Positions 13,001 through 23,088 of a stretch of DNA of 64,000 nt are shown in pieces. The notes beneath the pieces were generated by a model that was not told the origin of the DNA, made no database searches, and worked only from the letters and a program-made list of their open reading frames with translations. How positions within the stretch are numbered: position 1 is the first letter of the stretch; the number at the start of each line of letters is the position of its first letter. The translations under genes and the position numbers were made by a program. The stretch covers positions 13,981,782 to 14,045,781 of the forward strand of contig CM041545.1 in the NCBI GenBank assembly GCA_023238725.1. The letters run 5' to 3'. Source of the DNA: Scortum barcoo. Taxonomy: Eukaryota > Chordata > Actinopteri > Centrarchiformes > Terapontidae.

Positions 13001-14361
13001 CCTGTTAAGTTGTAAACAAGCAAACTGCTACATATATGGACATCAGGGAATACTGCTTTCTTGAGGAGACACCAAAGTAATAGGTCTACTTCATTTGTCA
13101 GTACCTCTCCTTCAGCCCCCAGTGTGAAGTTCTCAGTACCTCATAATGTCTGTCATTACACAAGCTGTAAGAGAGTCCCTCTCTTGCTTCATTCTGCTTA
13201 ATGTTGTTTCTGCAGTCAAAAGCAGCTGTCATAAAAGATTTGAAAGACTGTTCAATGATACTGATTGAATCTTAATGGTTGATGATGTTGACAGTGGGGC
13301 CTGTGTATCTACGGTCGAAAGACTGGAAAACTTTCTCATTTCCTGAGTTTCTGCCTCCTCCTTAATATTGGTATCGAGGTAGAAAATAGAGCTCAAACAG
13401 TTTGATTGATTCATTAATCATTCAGAAATAAAAAAAAAAAAAAACATTTGGTAAGACTTTTCAAATATTTTAAACTCTCAGCAAGTAAACTGCTCCTTTT
13501 AGGCATTAAGATGAGATTTTAGTAGCTGGTTTAAAGCAACAAACTTATTTTTTTTTAACTAAATTCACCAAACAGACCCGGCCCACAAAGAAAAACTTTG
13601 GTGTGGATTTCTCTCTACTGTATCTGATACTCTGCATCCATTTTAAACAGCCAGTCTGCCCACCAGTTTCCATTAGTGCTCACTAGACAGCCTGTTTGTT
13701 GTACTGTTGTCGTCCCCTTTATCTCGTCCTCAGAAGTATCAAAGCTGACGTTGTTCTGTTGTGTCCAGGTGGCAGCAGTCAGAGAGGGCATGTCCACCAT
13801 CATCCCTGTGCCCCTCCTCTCCCTGCTGACAGCACAGCAGCTGGAGCAGCTGGTCTGTGGCCTGCCAGAGGTCTCCGTAGAGATGCTGAAGAAGCTGGTG
13901 CGTTACCGTGACATCACCGAGAGCCACCAGCTCATTGGCTGGTTTTGGCAGAGCTTGGAGGAGTTCACCAACGAGGAGCGAGTGCTTTTCCTGCGTTTCG
14001 TCTCCGGACGGTCCAGGCTGCCTTCCAACCCGGCTGACATCACGCAGAAGTTTCAGATCATCAAGGTTGATAGGGTGAGGTCATCAGTAACAGAGTACCA
14101 AGCACACTCATAAGAAGAAATGCATATTAGTAGTACAAACACTGAACATTTTTTTTCCCCTATTATTTCCTTCAGCCCGTCAACGGCCTCCCCACCGCTC
14201 AGACCTGCTTCTTCCTGTTTCGCCTGCCACCGTACACGAGCCAGGCCATCCTCGCCGAGCGTCTGCGTTACTCCATCCACAACTGCCCCTCCATCGACAT
14301 GGACAATTACATGCTGACTCACAACACCGACCCAGCAGACAGCTCCGACACAGAGGACTGA
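32..14361 (+). CDS. herc1: HERC1 E3 ubiquitin ligase, 3' part (35 exons)
   Basis: C-terminal 1981 residues of the giant HECT/RLD ubiquitin ligase HERC1 (about 4860 aa in mammals), which acts in the cytosol and on Golgi/endosomal membranes. Coding exons: 32-240, 385-644, 755-807, 897-1094, 2029-2194, 2283-2532, 3098-3326, 3449-3726, 3998-4125, 4308-4435, 4938-5168, 5466-5593, 5755-5954, 6148-6262, 6434-6565, 6730-6828, 7400-7573, 7660-7944, 8079-8144, 8294-8419, 8523-8661, 8891-9072, 9497-9652, 9773-9895, 10088-10190, 10682-10851, 10950-11088, 11197-11366, 11559-11728, 11960-12125, 12215-12291, 12404-12656, 12814-12966, 13769-14074, 14176-14361. All phases join without a stop and total 5948 nt. 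The order WD40, RLD, HECT is specific to HERC1 (HERC2 has no WD40 block). The start codon, first RLD and SPRY domain are upstream of the window. Exon boundaries are read by eye. Confidence 0.96.
1095..2028 (+). other. herc1 intron 4 of window (934 bp)
   Basis: A GTATTA donor follows AAAG at 1094 and a CTCACCAG acceptor ends at 2028. AT-rich, with no coding frame of merit; short frames here do not resemble any family. No repeat recognised. Confidence 0.7.
2029..3726 (+). CDS. herc1: herc1 exons 5-8 of window: helical linker before the WD40 block
   Basis: Exons 2029-2194, 2283-2532, 3098-3326 and 3449-3726 encode mostly helical sequence without a named fold that I can recognise, rich in Leu, Ala and Ser (for example RDCHDRLKALRRVTSTAQIL and GLESLGLADIRILVRLM). 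Exon 8 ends with LKRLEGHYNK, the start of the first WD40 blade. Phases 2, 0, 1 and 0 at the exon ends chain correctly. The Ser/Pro stretch at about 3463-3500 is low-complexity and is likely to vary between species. Confidence 0.9.
2533..3097 (+). other. herc1 intron 6 of window (565 bp)
   Basis: AT-rich intron with a GTCAGT donor and TCTGTAG acceptor. Runs of TAATATA and ATAATGATTA at about 2660-3030 suggest a decayed AT-rich repeat, but no family can be named. Confidence 0.6.
3998..6828 (+). CDS. herc1: herc1 exons 9-16 of window: seven-bladed WD40 propeller
   Basis: Exons 3998-4125, 4308-4435, 4938-5168, 5466-5593, 5755-5954, 6148-6262, 6434-6565 and 6730-6828. Seven WD-like blades can be read: LLATCSQDKVVQLWSI; GNFLAAPENKHINIMNI; ESLLVGRLDGSLCWLQV; PFAVGYPSGKILLAS; GYLLLCLGRSEVVTIL; RLMMAAGCQNGSVHVWTL; and, after GHITAVKSLSF, ALVSGGIGGLLNIWSL. 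They cover roughly fragment residues 539-901. Only the first, sixth and seventh end in a clear W near the usual WD position, so this is a divergent propeller, as is known for HERC1. Such propellers act as protein-interaction platforms; the partner is unknown from sequence. The acceptor of exon 15 is a CAGCAG tandem. Confidence 0.92.
4436..4937 (+). other. herc1 intron 10 of window (502 bp)
   Basis: GTCAGT donor, CTTTCAG acceptor. Nothing beyond ordinary AT-rich intron sequence was seen. Confidence 0.6.
5397..5434 (+). repeat. Arm fragment of an inverted-arm interspersed repeat
   Basis: GACATTTTGGGAAATATGCT followed by TATTCGCTTTCTTT matches the arm of the element described at 6870-7215. Only the outer arm remains. 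It lies 31 bp before the acceptor of the exon at 5466, so its pyrimidine-rich end adjoins the acceptor's tract. Confidence 0.65.
6870..7215 (+). mobile_element. Full-length inverted-arm repeat (MITE-like) in herc1 intron 16
   Basis: The left arm at 6881-6959 (GACATTTTAGGAAATACT start, CATCTGTATG end) is an imperfect inverted copy of the right arm at 7136-7213 (CATACAGACATGAG start, GTATTTCCCAGAATATCAC end). Internal landmarks are GTATAGATTAAACAAAG, CAGAGCCAGGGTAGCT, TTTCCCCTGTTTACAG and TTTTTATGCTAAGC. I recognise these from a very common, non-coding percomorph repeat whose consensus carries the same arms and core; the class name is not certain. Arms of about 75 bp and no coding capacity suggest a MITE-like or fold-back element. 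It is well diverged, so old. Confidence 0.7.
7292..7323 (+). repeat. A-rich simple repeat
   Basis: Two A runs separated by AACAAAACAA, in herc1 intron 16, after the inverted-arm repeat. Confidence 0.85.
7400..8144 (+). CDS. herc1: herc1 exons 17-19 of window: spacer between WD40 and RLD
   Basis: Exons 7400-7573, 7660-7944 and 8079-8144, all phase 0 at both ends. They encode a helical spacer: VLASCRMVLRSQNILGLNRA, PLLLQEQYSYER, FLQSLASLTVGLSLEKHLCR, then a His/Pro-rich turn (RPPHHTTPD) and a Trp-rich helix (EWSWLATYATTVRSAEAIAS). The short exon 8079-8144 leads into the RCC1-like domain. The intron between exons 17 and 18 is only 86 nt. No separate domain family is recognised here. Confidence 0.9.
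8294..11088 (+). CDS. herc1: herc1 exons 20-27 of window: RCC1-like domain (second RLD)
   Basis: Exons 8294-8419, 8523-8661, 8891-9072, 9497-9652, 9773-9895, 10088-10190, 10682-10851 and 10950-11088. RCC1 signature strings recur: YLWGNGRYGQL, VGEGQYGRLGQGNSDD, SWGDGDFGKLGHGNSE, TFGSGESGRLGQRS, AFGDGDYGKLGTGSS, TFGQERLIGLPD and AWGCNSEGQLGLGHSNPV, each preceded by a conserved CG.xH or GxxHS turn (for example ACGFRHSAVV, SCGLNHTLVV, GCEHVLAL). This gives seven blades, fragment residues about 1110-1488. It corresponds to the C-terminal RLD of HERC1. RLDs in this family are reported to bind small GTPases and clathrin; which partner applies here cannot be read from sequence. Exon edges fall close to blade edges. 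Confidence 0.95.
9073..9496 (+). other. herc1 intron 22 of window (424 bp)
   Basis: GTAAAG donor, CCCCAG acceptor; AT-rich and without features that I can name. Confidence 0.6.
10191..10681 (+). other. herc1 intron 25 of window (491 bp)
   Basis: GTACAT donor, CTTCAG acceptor. No repeat or gene seen. Confidence 0.6.
11197..14361 (+). CDS. herc1: herc1 exons 28-35 of window: HECT ubiquitin-ligase domain
   Basis: Exons 11197-11366, 11559-11728, 11960-12125, 12215-12291, 12404-12656, 12814-12966, 13769-14074 and 14176-14361. The HECT domain begins near IFVQIAKQVVSLNPLELRLP and includes GEGADDAGGVFDDTITEMCQ, the typical N-lobe GxDAGG(V/L) motif for E2 binding. The C-lobe holds RFVSGRSRLP and, after LPTAQT, the catalytic cysteine (fragment residue 1931, codon at 14206-14208) that forms the thioester with ubiquitin. 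The protein ends DPADSSDTED followed by TGA at 14359-14361. All key HECT elements are present, so the ligase looks catalytically intact. The intron before exon 30 uses a GC donor (11729). Confidence 0.96.
11729..11959 (+). other. GC-AG intron in herc1 HECT region (231 bp)
   Basis: The exon ends ACAAG and the intron starts GCAAGG, an AAG|GCAAG match to the strong consensus of minor-class GC donors (U2-type GC-AG introns). The acceptor is CTCCCACAG. Joining AG to A gives Arg and restores ...KRISTR|GRSSKPIF..., in frame. No GT donor nearby yields an in-frame join without extra residues. Confidence 0.85.
12967..13768 (+). other. herc1 intron 33 of window (802 bp)
   Basis: Donor GTTCAA (weak, lacks the usual GTAAGT/GTGAGT) and acceptor GTGTCCAG. 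Contains a poly(A) run at about 13430-13444. No gene found. Confidence 0.6.
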
Positions 14362-14720
14362 AGCCCGCCAGCTGTGTCCAACAGGGTGATGAATGTAACC
14401 TTCTCCCATACCATGCACATTATGCACTGAACACGGATTTTTATTCGCCAAACCTGTATGGTAGTGTACTGTTTATATGTCGGTTGATTAAAAGATATGT
14501 GTAGTTTTGGTTTTCCGGCTGTGCAAGGTGTTGTAATTATTGCAGTGCTTACTCTGAATCAAAATTACAGGGATACTGAATAAGATTTTTAAAAATATAG
14601 GTGAATAAGCCACAATAAAGGAGTTAATGTGCCTGTTTGTTTGAAAATATGTAATAATTTAATGACCTGTCCCACAGAGGCAGTATTATTGTAAAATAAA
14701 GAGTGTTTAAATAAGGATTT
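14362..14720 (+). terminator. herc1: herc1 3' UTR with candidate poly(A) signals
   Basis: After the TGA there is no further long frame. Candidate cleavage signals are ATTAAA at 14487-14492, AATAAA at 14614-14619 and AATAAA at 14695-14700. The last is followed by T/G-rich sequence (TTTTGGTGTATTGG at about 14718-14731), as expected for a downstream element. Which one is used cannot be told from sequence; a 3' UTR of about 0.15 to 0.36 kb is implied. Confidence 0.6.
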
Positions 14721-16874
14721 TGGTGTATTGGCTTTGAAATCTCTGCACCAGAAGTGAATTTTATTTTTTCTGAAAAAGATCAAAGTATACATCATGTCAG
14801 CAACTATCATAGAAACTATCGCTTTTCCATTTACTCCACATAAAAGGCAAATAACACAAAGCAACAACTTCCCATATTATAAAAAAAGATCTTAATTCAA
14901 TTCCCCTGAGTATAATGTTGTCCTGACTCAGCACAGCTGGTGTGTCTGCAATTTGTCTGTGCTAGTGAGAGGTACGTCTGCTGTGACCTTATTACCCATC
15001 TGTTTCCCCATGTGCGGCGTGGCTAGTAAGGAAGAATTCAACCTGCAGTCAGCAGCCCTGCAGCTGAGAGAGGGAGGCTTTTTCATGAGAGCCCTCGCCA
15101 GGTATAAATATAACATCCATCTATCAACTTAACAAGTACACAAATTTGGAAAGGCCGCAGCAGGGAAAAAAAAGGATGCCAGGAATTTGTTTCAGATATT
15201 TTGTGCAGCTGAATTAGTCTGCCTGGAGTCTACCGGGTATTTCTGCTGAGATGCAGGTAAAGATTCATGTGTTTTAAGTCCTACTGCAAATCTGTGTTGA
15301 CACGGGGCATTTTAGGGGGAGTGGAGAGGACATTACCCCGCACTAAGCTAATGTATGTTCCACCCACATAAATACAACCACAAACAAACATATTCTGACT
15401 GGAATCACATGTACAAATACAATTTTTTAAATTAAATGAAATATTTAGACCTTTTTGGCAGGTTAGAAAGGAACTTTTATCCTTCACTTTTATTGTCCAT
15501 AGCAGTAAGTGCATTGATTCTTCTTCAGCTAAAAAGACTTTGAATATGAGTCCTCTCTGCATCTGAATACGCATTTGTGGTATCCCATCATTTTACTCTT
15601 TTGCTTATTCAGACTCAATATTGAAAAGCAGACATATATGGGAAAACTCTTATATAAACCCCAGGCCTTCAAATTAATATTTTATAAAGACTGATTTAAG
15701 ATTATTGCAGCTGAAAAAATCTTCGCTGTATGTTAATCGGGAGTAGCAGATCAATACTTTGAGACTACCTTTAGTGTTTCATTATCAAAGTGGGAACAGA
15801 CCTGAGTATGAATATGTAATACTCCCTGTTCCCATAAGAGGGCAGTCTGGTTGTTGCACTTAGATGCACCACTGCACAGAGCAAGTTCAAGAGGGCACTG
15901 AGAATAAGCAGAGCTCATCAGCATACACACACGCAGATCGTGTATAGCTGATGATGCATATCACTGTCAGCTAATCACTGTCACCCTGTTTCTCCCAATC
16001 AAGTAATTTGATATATACAAATGGATGACAACATACTTGATGATAAACACTATGTGGTCAAATTACTCCAATGACACACCTTTTAAAACCTGAGTAACAT
16101 TGGTGTATGTATCTCTTCGCACTGAGATGTTCCAAAATAAATGCTTTTGGCCTCCGTTTCCATCATAAAATGATCCAAAAAAAACAGGAACTGCTCGCGT
16201 GTCACCACTCTAACTGGGCCACTTACATTTATTTCAACCCAGGTGCAATTCACAAAAAATGCCTTTGCCCAGTTTCAAAGAGGCACATGGGGATCCACAG
16301 CCGGCATCACAGGGAGTAATCCTTTAGGATGGCATGTTTGTTATGAAGCAGGCTACATGAGCTAAAGCGGCACTGAGGAGGAGGAGGAGGAGGGGGGGGA
16401 GTTGACATAATATTTTAGCACACTGCGTGGAAGCAATTCAGCACGAGTACAGTGGTTGCACTGCAGCATTCATTCAGTGACAGTGAGTTTGATATGAGCT
16501 TTTGCCTTATACGCCAGCAAATACATTTTTATCAACAAACCTGCAATTTTCCCTTCATTTCCTATGCAGATAATACCATCCTGAGCCTACATAGCCTTAC
16601 ATAGCCATTGCACCTAACCTTTCACAGAGCTGATATTTATGATCACAGTTTTTACAGTTAACCCCTTTACATTTCTGCCTGTTCTATTTTGTTTAGGTTT
16701 GCACTGAATATAATACAGCACTCTTTCTTAATTTGTACCGTAGCTGCTGCACAACAATTTCCCTCTGGATAAAACAAGTGTTGTTATCTTGTCTTGCAAT
16801 TCTACCCTGCATACCACAATGTCTACCACAATCTACCACAATGTCATAACAAGACATATGATATGGTGTTAACC
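14721..16874. other. Intergenic, no gene seen
   Basis: AT-rich, with only short unsupported frames. No RNA gene, repeat family or CpG-rich promoter was recognised. Confidence 0.6.
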
Positions 16875-17118
16875 TGTTAAAAGATTAGTTTGACATTTCA
16901 GGAATAATACAGCGCATGACCCCATGTAAAACTTAAAATAGCCAGATCATCACGTTGTTTTGTACGGATTAAACAAATGAGACGTAATGTGTAAATTAGT
17001 GAGCTTTAGAGGTGCTGGAAGGCCATTTTCTTAACTTTTGGATGACACTTTCCCCCAGCTTTAAGTCTGTATGTTAAGCTAAACTAACATACTGCAGCTT
17101 CATATAACATTGTCCCTT
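16875..17118 (+). repeat. Truncated copy of the inverted-arm repeat
   Basis: Starts GTTTGACATTTCAGGAATA and continues through CAGCGCATGACCCCATGTAA, TTTTGTACGGATTAAACAAA, AATTAGTGAGCTTTAGAGGT and CAGCTTCATATAACATTG, all landmarks of the same family as 6870-7215. The right arm is missing, so this is a truncated or deleted copy. Confidence 0.65.
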
Positions 17119-19789
17119 AAATAGTTTCAGCAGAGGCCCGGCAAGAAATTCTCATGCTCTGACTTTAATCTCACTGATGGCCATTAAATAGTAAATATCA
17201 CTAATGCCTGGCTTGTTCCTGTCCAGCAGAGTAATTTAGAGCACGTTGGGCCACTTCAATACATTTAACTGTGATTTAATGAACTTAGTATTTGCTCAGT
17301 GTATCAACTCAATCTCAGCCACAAATAACATCACACACAGCTTGTATAAGAAATACTGTGCAAGAAATACATAATAAAATGTCTTTACTGTACTGTAATA
17401 AAATATTAAATTGTTTAAACATTAATCTTAATTAATTGTTTTCCTGAATTCAGGTTTGTAAAATAAACCTTCAACAACTTTCCCCTCTTTGTCCTGTGTT
17501 TTAGTCGTATTATGAACAGATTCATGCATTAACATAAAATATCTCCACGTTATCCTTTCCTATTTCATAAACCTCTCCCATCTCCAAGTGTTTGCCATGA
17601 ATAATAACCCGGGGCGTAAGAAAATACAGAATTGAACCTGCTTCACTGAGCTTGCCTTTATCTTTTAGATGTCCAAATACAATTACAATAGCTACCTACC
17701 TCAAATGAAATTGGAAAGTCATTTGATTAGAATATTTTTCTCTCCTCCTTCCCCCCCCCTCCCCATTTTCCCATTCTGTTACTCTTCATCTCTCACTAAA
17801 AGGTGGTTATGGAGAGAGGGATGCAGGTAAAGAGATCACATGGACTGAATTGTAGTTTTGTTCATAACATTTTTAGATTTGAAGGTTATAAAATCTTTTA
17901 CCATAGCAGCGATTAAACTGCAATAATGTGGAAACAAAAAAAGGGATGGTTAAACCACATCAGCTAAAAAAAGACAATTACGATAAGGAGAGATTCAACT
18001 GTGATTTTGTAAACCTGAGACAGCTCGACACAGTAAGTCACCTGTTGTGTTTAGTGCAGACCGTGGATAGATTGAACTAAAAGGTCCGGTTTAACTTCAG
18101 CTGTTTTTGAGTATTTATTTTTATTTGTAGTGAAACATTTTTCACGCTTCCGGAGAATGAAGCAGGTCTCTCCATCCTGAATTTTTAATTAGTCAGAGGA
18201 GGGTGTGACCTACATAGTCTCACTGAGGCAACACAGGAATGTGACTGGTCACCTGATCCCCCACCCACCAACCCCTCCCCCTGCCTCCCCTCCAAAATCA
18301 GAGGAGCTCATTTCATCTCGGCAGTGAATGGATGAGGGCCGCCGTGAAAACAAGGGCACTTGGGCGCGGGTCAATGAATTGCTGAGGTAACACGCTGATG
18401 TGATGTGTGCCTGGGCTGCTGAGGCCTTGTTCGAGCATCCTGGCTGGCCCCCTCTCATCTCTTATTACAGGACAGGACAGGCAATGTGTGACCCATGTAC
18501 CTTCGAGACACTTAAGACTCTGGTACGGTTTCAGCCGGTGATGTGATATGGACGCACTCGCCTGCCTGCCAACTGACATTCGGGCTGTTGTGATATGTGC
18601 CAGATAGGCGACAGGAAGGAAGACGTGGCGTAAGGCTTTGAGACTGATTTCCACTTTGCTAAATGTGGATTCACGGAAGCGTCAGACTGCACACCTGAGG
18701 AAACCTTTACAGAAAAGCCTCACGTTTTGAGCACAGCTTGAGAAGCCTGGTCCTGTCTAAACTTTGGACAGAGACAGACGATTTGTGTTTATTTGCCCCA
18801 AAACAGCCGATGTACCAACTGTACAGATGGACTCACAGACTGTGGGAGTGTACCTGTGGGTTAGTATTCAACTCTGCAGTGTCATTTCCCACCAGTCTCC
18901 ATCTCTGTATGTTTCTTTAGTAGATTCATAAAGCCCCAGGATACAATCTGAAACACTGGACATATTTGTGCTGTTTGAGGCTATACTTTTACATATTGTG
19001 GTTTGAGCTAAATGCTCATTACGACATAAATTACAAAGTTCATATATACAGAAACAAGAGTGGTAGCAGTTTTTTCATCAAAATTTGAGCAAGAAACTGA
19101 CCAACATGTTCAAAATGCAGCTGCTGGGGATTTCTCATTTATCTTACTTTAAAAAACATTTAACCACTTGCTAGAAAGCTGACGTGTAGCCTGACAGCCT
19201 GACAGATTTAAATGGATATAGTAAAGAATAAAATGATGCTTTTTCCACCAGACTATCTACACAACACAAACTTATTCCTGATTTATCCAACCACCTATCT
19301 TGCATTTCCTTGTTTAATTGGTTTATCAAGTTATATTTTATTTGACACGTGTTTTCAATCTGTAAACCCTGTTTAAATAGTTTAAAACCGTTCTACTGTT
19401 TTGTTGTGACTGAGCGGGTGCTTGCTGTCATGATAGCAATCTCTTATCAACCCGCTCTGTAGTTGTAGTTCCCCTTGAGTGGCCTGTGGAGTGAAGAGCT
19501 GAGGCGTGTCGTGGGATTTAAGGAGGATTTAAATGGCGTGAGGTGGGGACCTGGTGAGACTGCTGTGATTAATAATGCAACAGCGTCTGAAGGGGCAAAA
19601 CAATCTCCTCGTACTGCTGGACCTTTCTGGAATGAATCAAAAGAGGACTCTAAAACTCCTGTTTCAGGTGCAGCTGTTTATTTTTAAGTTTAAAGCCATA
19701 GGAATTCATTTAGCGTTGCTCGAGGGAATCAAGCGTATTTGCATATTTCGGTCCACACTTTGAACACTTTGATCCGAGAACTGATATTC
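17119..19789. other. Intergenic, no gene seen
   Basis: No supported coding frame. A C9 run lies at 17751-17759 and a C-rich tract (CCCCCACCCACCAACCCCTC) at about 18257-18276. Short frames on both strands have no recognisable family. Confidence 0.55.
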
Positions 19790-20190
19790 AAACAAATATT
19801 GGATGGACTGCTGTGATATTTTGTACATTTAAGGTCCCATAAAGGTGAATCATAATGACTTTGTTGATTTCCTCTGGCACAACCAGTAGGTCAAAGTTTT
19901 GATATATTCACTTTAATAGGTCAACATCCTCAGTTTGGCATCACGTTTCCTTAAGACATTCATGGTTTCTACATGATGACTTTTTGATCCCTGCCTTATA
20001 CTCTAGCACCACATGTTGGTTAATGTTTTTGATTTTATTGAAATAACTCAACAACCACAGGGTAGGTTACTGTGAAATTTGGCAATCCTCTGATTTTTCA
20101 TCTAATGTGATCATCAAGTAAACATTTCAATATGTCCTGTATTTAAGTTTAGCAGGGACTGAGTTATTAACCACCAACTTCACATTGGTT
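19790..20190 (+). repeat. Degraded interspersed repeat (family of 47510-47945)
   Basis: ATATTGGATGGACTGCTGTG, AATCATAATGACTTTGTTGA and GTAGGTCAAAGTTTTGAT are landmarks of a widespread teleost repeat, best preserved here at 47510-47945. Only the 5' half is recognisable, and the second part (AACTCAACAACCACAGGGTA) may be a second fragment of the same family. Confidence 0.5.
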
Positions 20191-23057
20191 GGCATAATAT
20201 TTACCAACAAAAGGAAAAAAAAACACAGCTGACTATTGCAACACGCATACAGGAAACATTTACATAATCTGAAAAGAAATCAGTCCACTTGATGTACATG
20301 AAAAGCCAAAAAGTGTGTGCATACATTAACTGCTGCTGTTAGTGAAACATCAGCTGGTAGAAAAAAAGCTATTAGCATCACTTAATGGACAGCATTGTCA
20401 GGTGAGGCCAGTAATTAGATTCATGCACACCAAATTAAGCCAGTCATCTGGGTGGTGAAGTGATTTACTGGGGTGCCCTGGCAATCAGAGCACCCACATG
20501 AGTATGAGACGTGTCGGCCAAAACTCTTGAGTAAGTGGCTTAACAAGAGAGGGAACAGCTCCTTTGCAGTATTTTCACAAATGCACCTGAATGCATCGTC
20601 TCTTGCGTTGCCACATTTACAGTAAAGTGTATTTATGTTTGTCTTTTCCCGCTCGATACCATTACTTCTGCTTAAATCTAATTTCTCCACGCGGGTCATC
20701 GGACTAATGTCATCTACAGAGTGATGGTCCTCCGCCCTACCACTTTGGCTCATCTGACACAAAAGCAGCTGCACGAAACACCATCTGTCAATTCGTATGG
20801 CTTTAACATGGTAAAATGTATATTAATTTTACTGATGGAAACTAATTTCATTCAGCTTTTTTTTTTCAGGTTAAAGAGAACAGAGAAGGAAATGAGCGAC
20901 TGTGGATGCAGCACAGGAGGGAGAGGGACACTGAAAGCATGCATTTGGTAATAGTTTCCTGTTGTGTTAAGTCTGTCAGGATTTTGTGCATCCTGCATGT
21001 GTTTGACCAAATGAAAGTCGCAGTGTGATATGTAATGAACCACGCCAGATTCATTTTAACTGTAGCATGCTTATTATGACTTTCCATCAACATTACAAGA
21101 CGACCGTCCAGTTCTTAAGCTACTAGTCTGCAGGGGGCATCTTCAAAAACCCAACCTTCTTCTCTCAGTGTGATTGAGCATATGTTCTCACCCCTGTCGC
21201 AAAAGTGAGGCCAGCCAAACACCAGCGGTCTTTCGTGTCATTTTCTAATGAATCTCAATGAAATCCTGCATGCAACTTAAAGAAAAATGCCCACAGAGGC
21301 TCAGTGAATCCTCTTTTCTTCATACCCACGTTCTGACACATCATCTCTGCTAAATGTATATGGACCTGGAGTTATTGTCCAGTATTTCTGGCTTACAAAC
21401 ATAGCATAGTTCGTCATCAGTTGCGGAGGCCGTACCTCTCGTGGCTGGCAGTGGGCATCAGCTCCGCTTCATGCAGCCAAAGCTGGCCCGGCTGCTCCCA
21501 GAGGTCGGAAGCCAACACTAAACAACAGAGCTTTCATTTTCAGCGAGCTATTACGCAACAACATCTGGGCAAGGGACCTTGTGAGACCAGCCCGTATTTT
21601 TTTTTTATAAAGCAGCGGTGATTACATCAACACCAGCTAGCCTGTACCTCTGCCCTCCCCTATGGGATCAAAAACACAAAGGGCATTCCTATTTGCTTTG
21701 TTGATCCGGAGCCAGAAACAGGAATAACTTTCACCCACCTCCCTTCTATCTCCTTTCTCCCTGCCTGTCTCGTTTTTTATTTGCTAATGATGTTGAAATC
21801 GGGAATCATTTTGTATTCTCAGTAATCATGAACATCTGGTGCGCACCATCTGGCCATGTTGTTGTCTGATGGGCTTGACCATGATTATTAGTTAAAAAAA
21901 AAAAGAGATGTATAAATGTGCAAGCGGGTTTAGGCTGTGGGAGTAGTCATGTACGAATATTTCTGAGCACATGAGGTGGCGTTTTACATGAATGAATACT
22001 TTTTGTACCTTTGTTTGGTGGTTTGTACATTAAAAAAAAAAACAACAACAACGCAGGTTTGTTTGGCAGCAGGAATAAATGAGCCAAAGCTTTGATGTGT
22101 CTCAGAATATTATCTAGTGTTGGCTTTAAGACCCTCGGAGATATATTTTCTAGGACAAAACAAGCACATATATCTCCACCACTTCCGCTTGCAAATACAA
22201 CCCAGTATTCATCAAGTGTAGGGTCGGGAGAGAGAGATGATGACACAGGAGAAAGTGAAGGGCAGGATGTGTTGGTGAGGGACCTAGTTAAGCTCCCCGT
22301 GAGCTTAAAATACCAAACAAAGTAGGGCTGTATCATACAGTATAAACCTGACACCTGGGATAATGTACAACAACAGACCCACAATCTGTACACTAGCAAA
22401 CATTCACATACACACACTCAGCTATCAGGCAGCCTACATGAGCTGCCAAGTGTGTCTGCAAGGTAATCACACAGGCCAAAGTAGCTGTGTATCAACCTTT
22501 CTCATAATTTATACCCCTTTACACTCCACTCAGGTGTATCACCTCAAAGACACCTCCCCTCCGCAGCCTCCGCGAGCATGAGCCGTGATGAGCCGCCTAC
22601 AAGCTGAGACACGTAAACATAAACAAAAATGAGCAAGGAAAACACCCTATCATGTTTACAAAAAGATGCTTTCAAGATGCAAATAGAACTGAAACGGTGC
22701 ATGTGATGGGAAAAGAGGGACAATCAAAAATGAAAAGTCAGTGAGAAAGGAGCAAAAAATGCTAAGAAAAGGTATCACAGCCCTGAACACCTTGCATGAG
22801 ATGGATATCGAAGACTGATGGGGAGGAGGCAGAGGAGCACTGCAATGCAGTCTGTGTATATACAACCATACTGTACCTTTACAGTATAGGAAAAAAACAG
22901 ACAACATACAGTGTACAGCATGAATAGTAATATACAGACTTCTCTGGATTGTGCACACACCTCAGTGTCTCAGAAAGAGGACCTACAGCCCAAGAGTGTG
23001 TTAAAAAAATACTGTAATTGTACAAATCTATGAGGAAAAGCTGAAAAGACTGTAAAG

Positions 23058-23088
<31 letters not shown>

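Noticed and set aside
20421..20774. 117-residue minus-strand frame with several Cys
   Set aside because: Cys pattern is irregular, and no zinc-finger spacing or homologue is recognised.
21947..22417. 156-residue minus-strand frame in the intergenic region
   Set aside because: No recognisable domain, low-complexity Leu/Ser/Phe content, no splice or promoter support.
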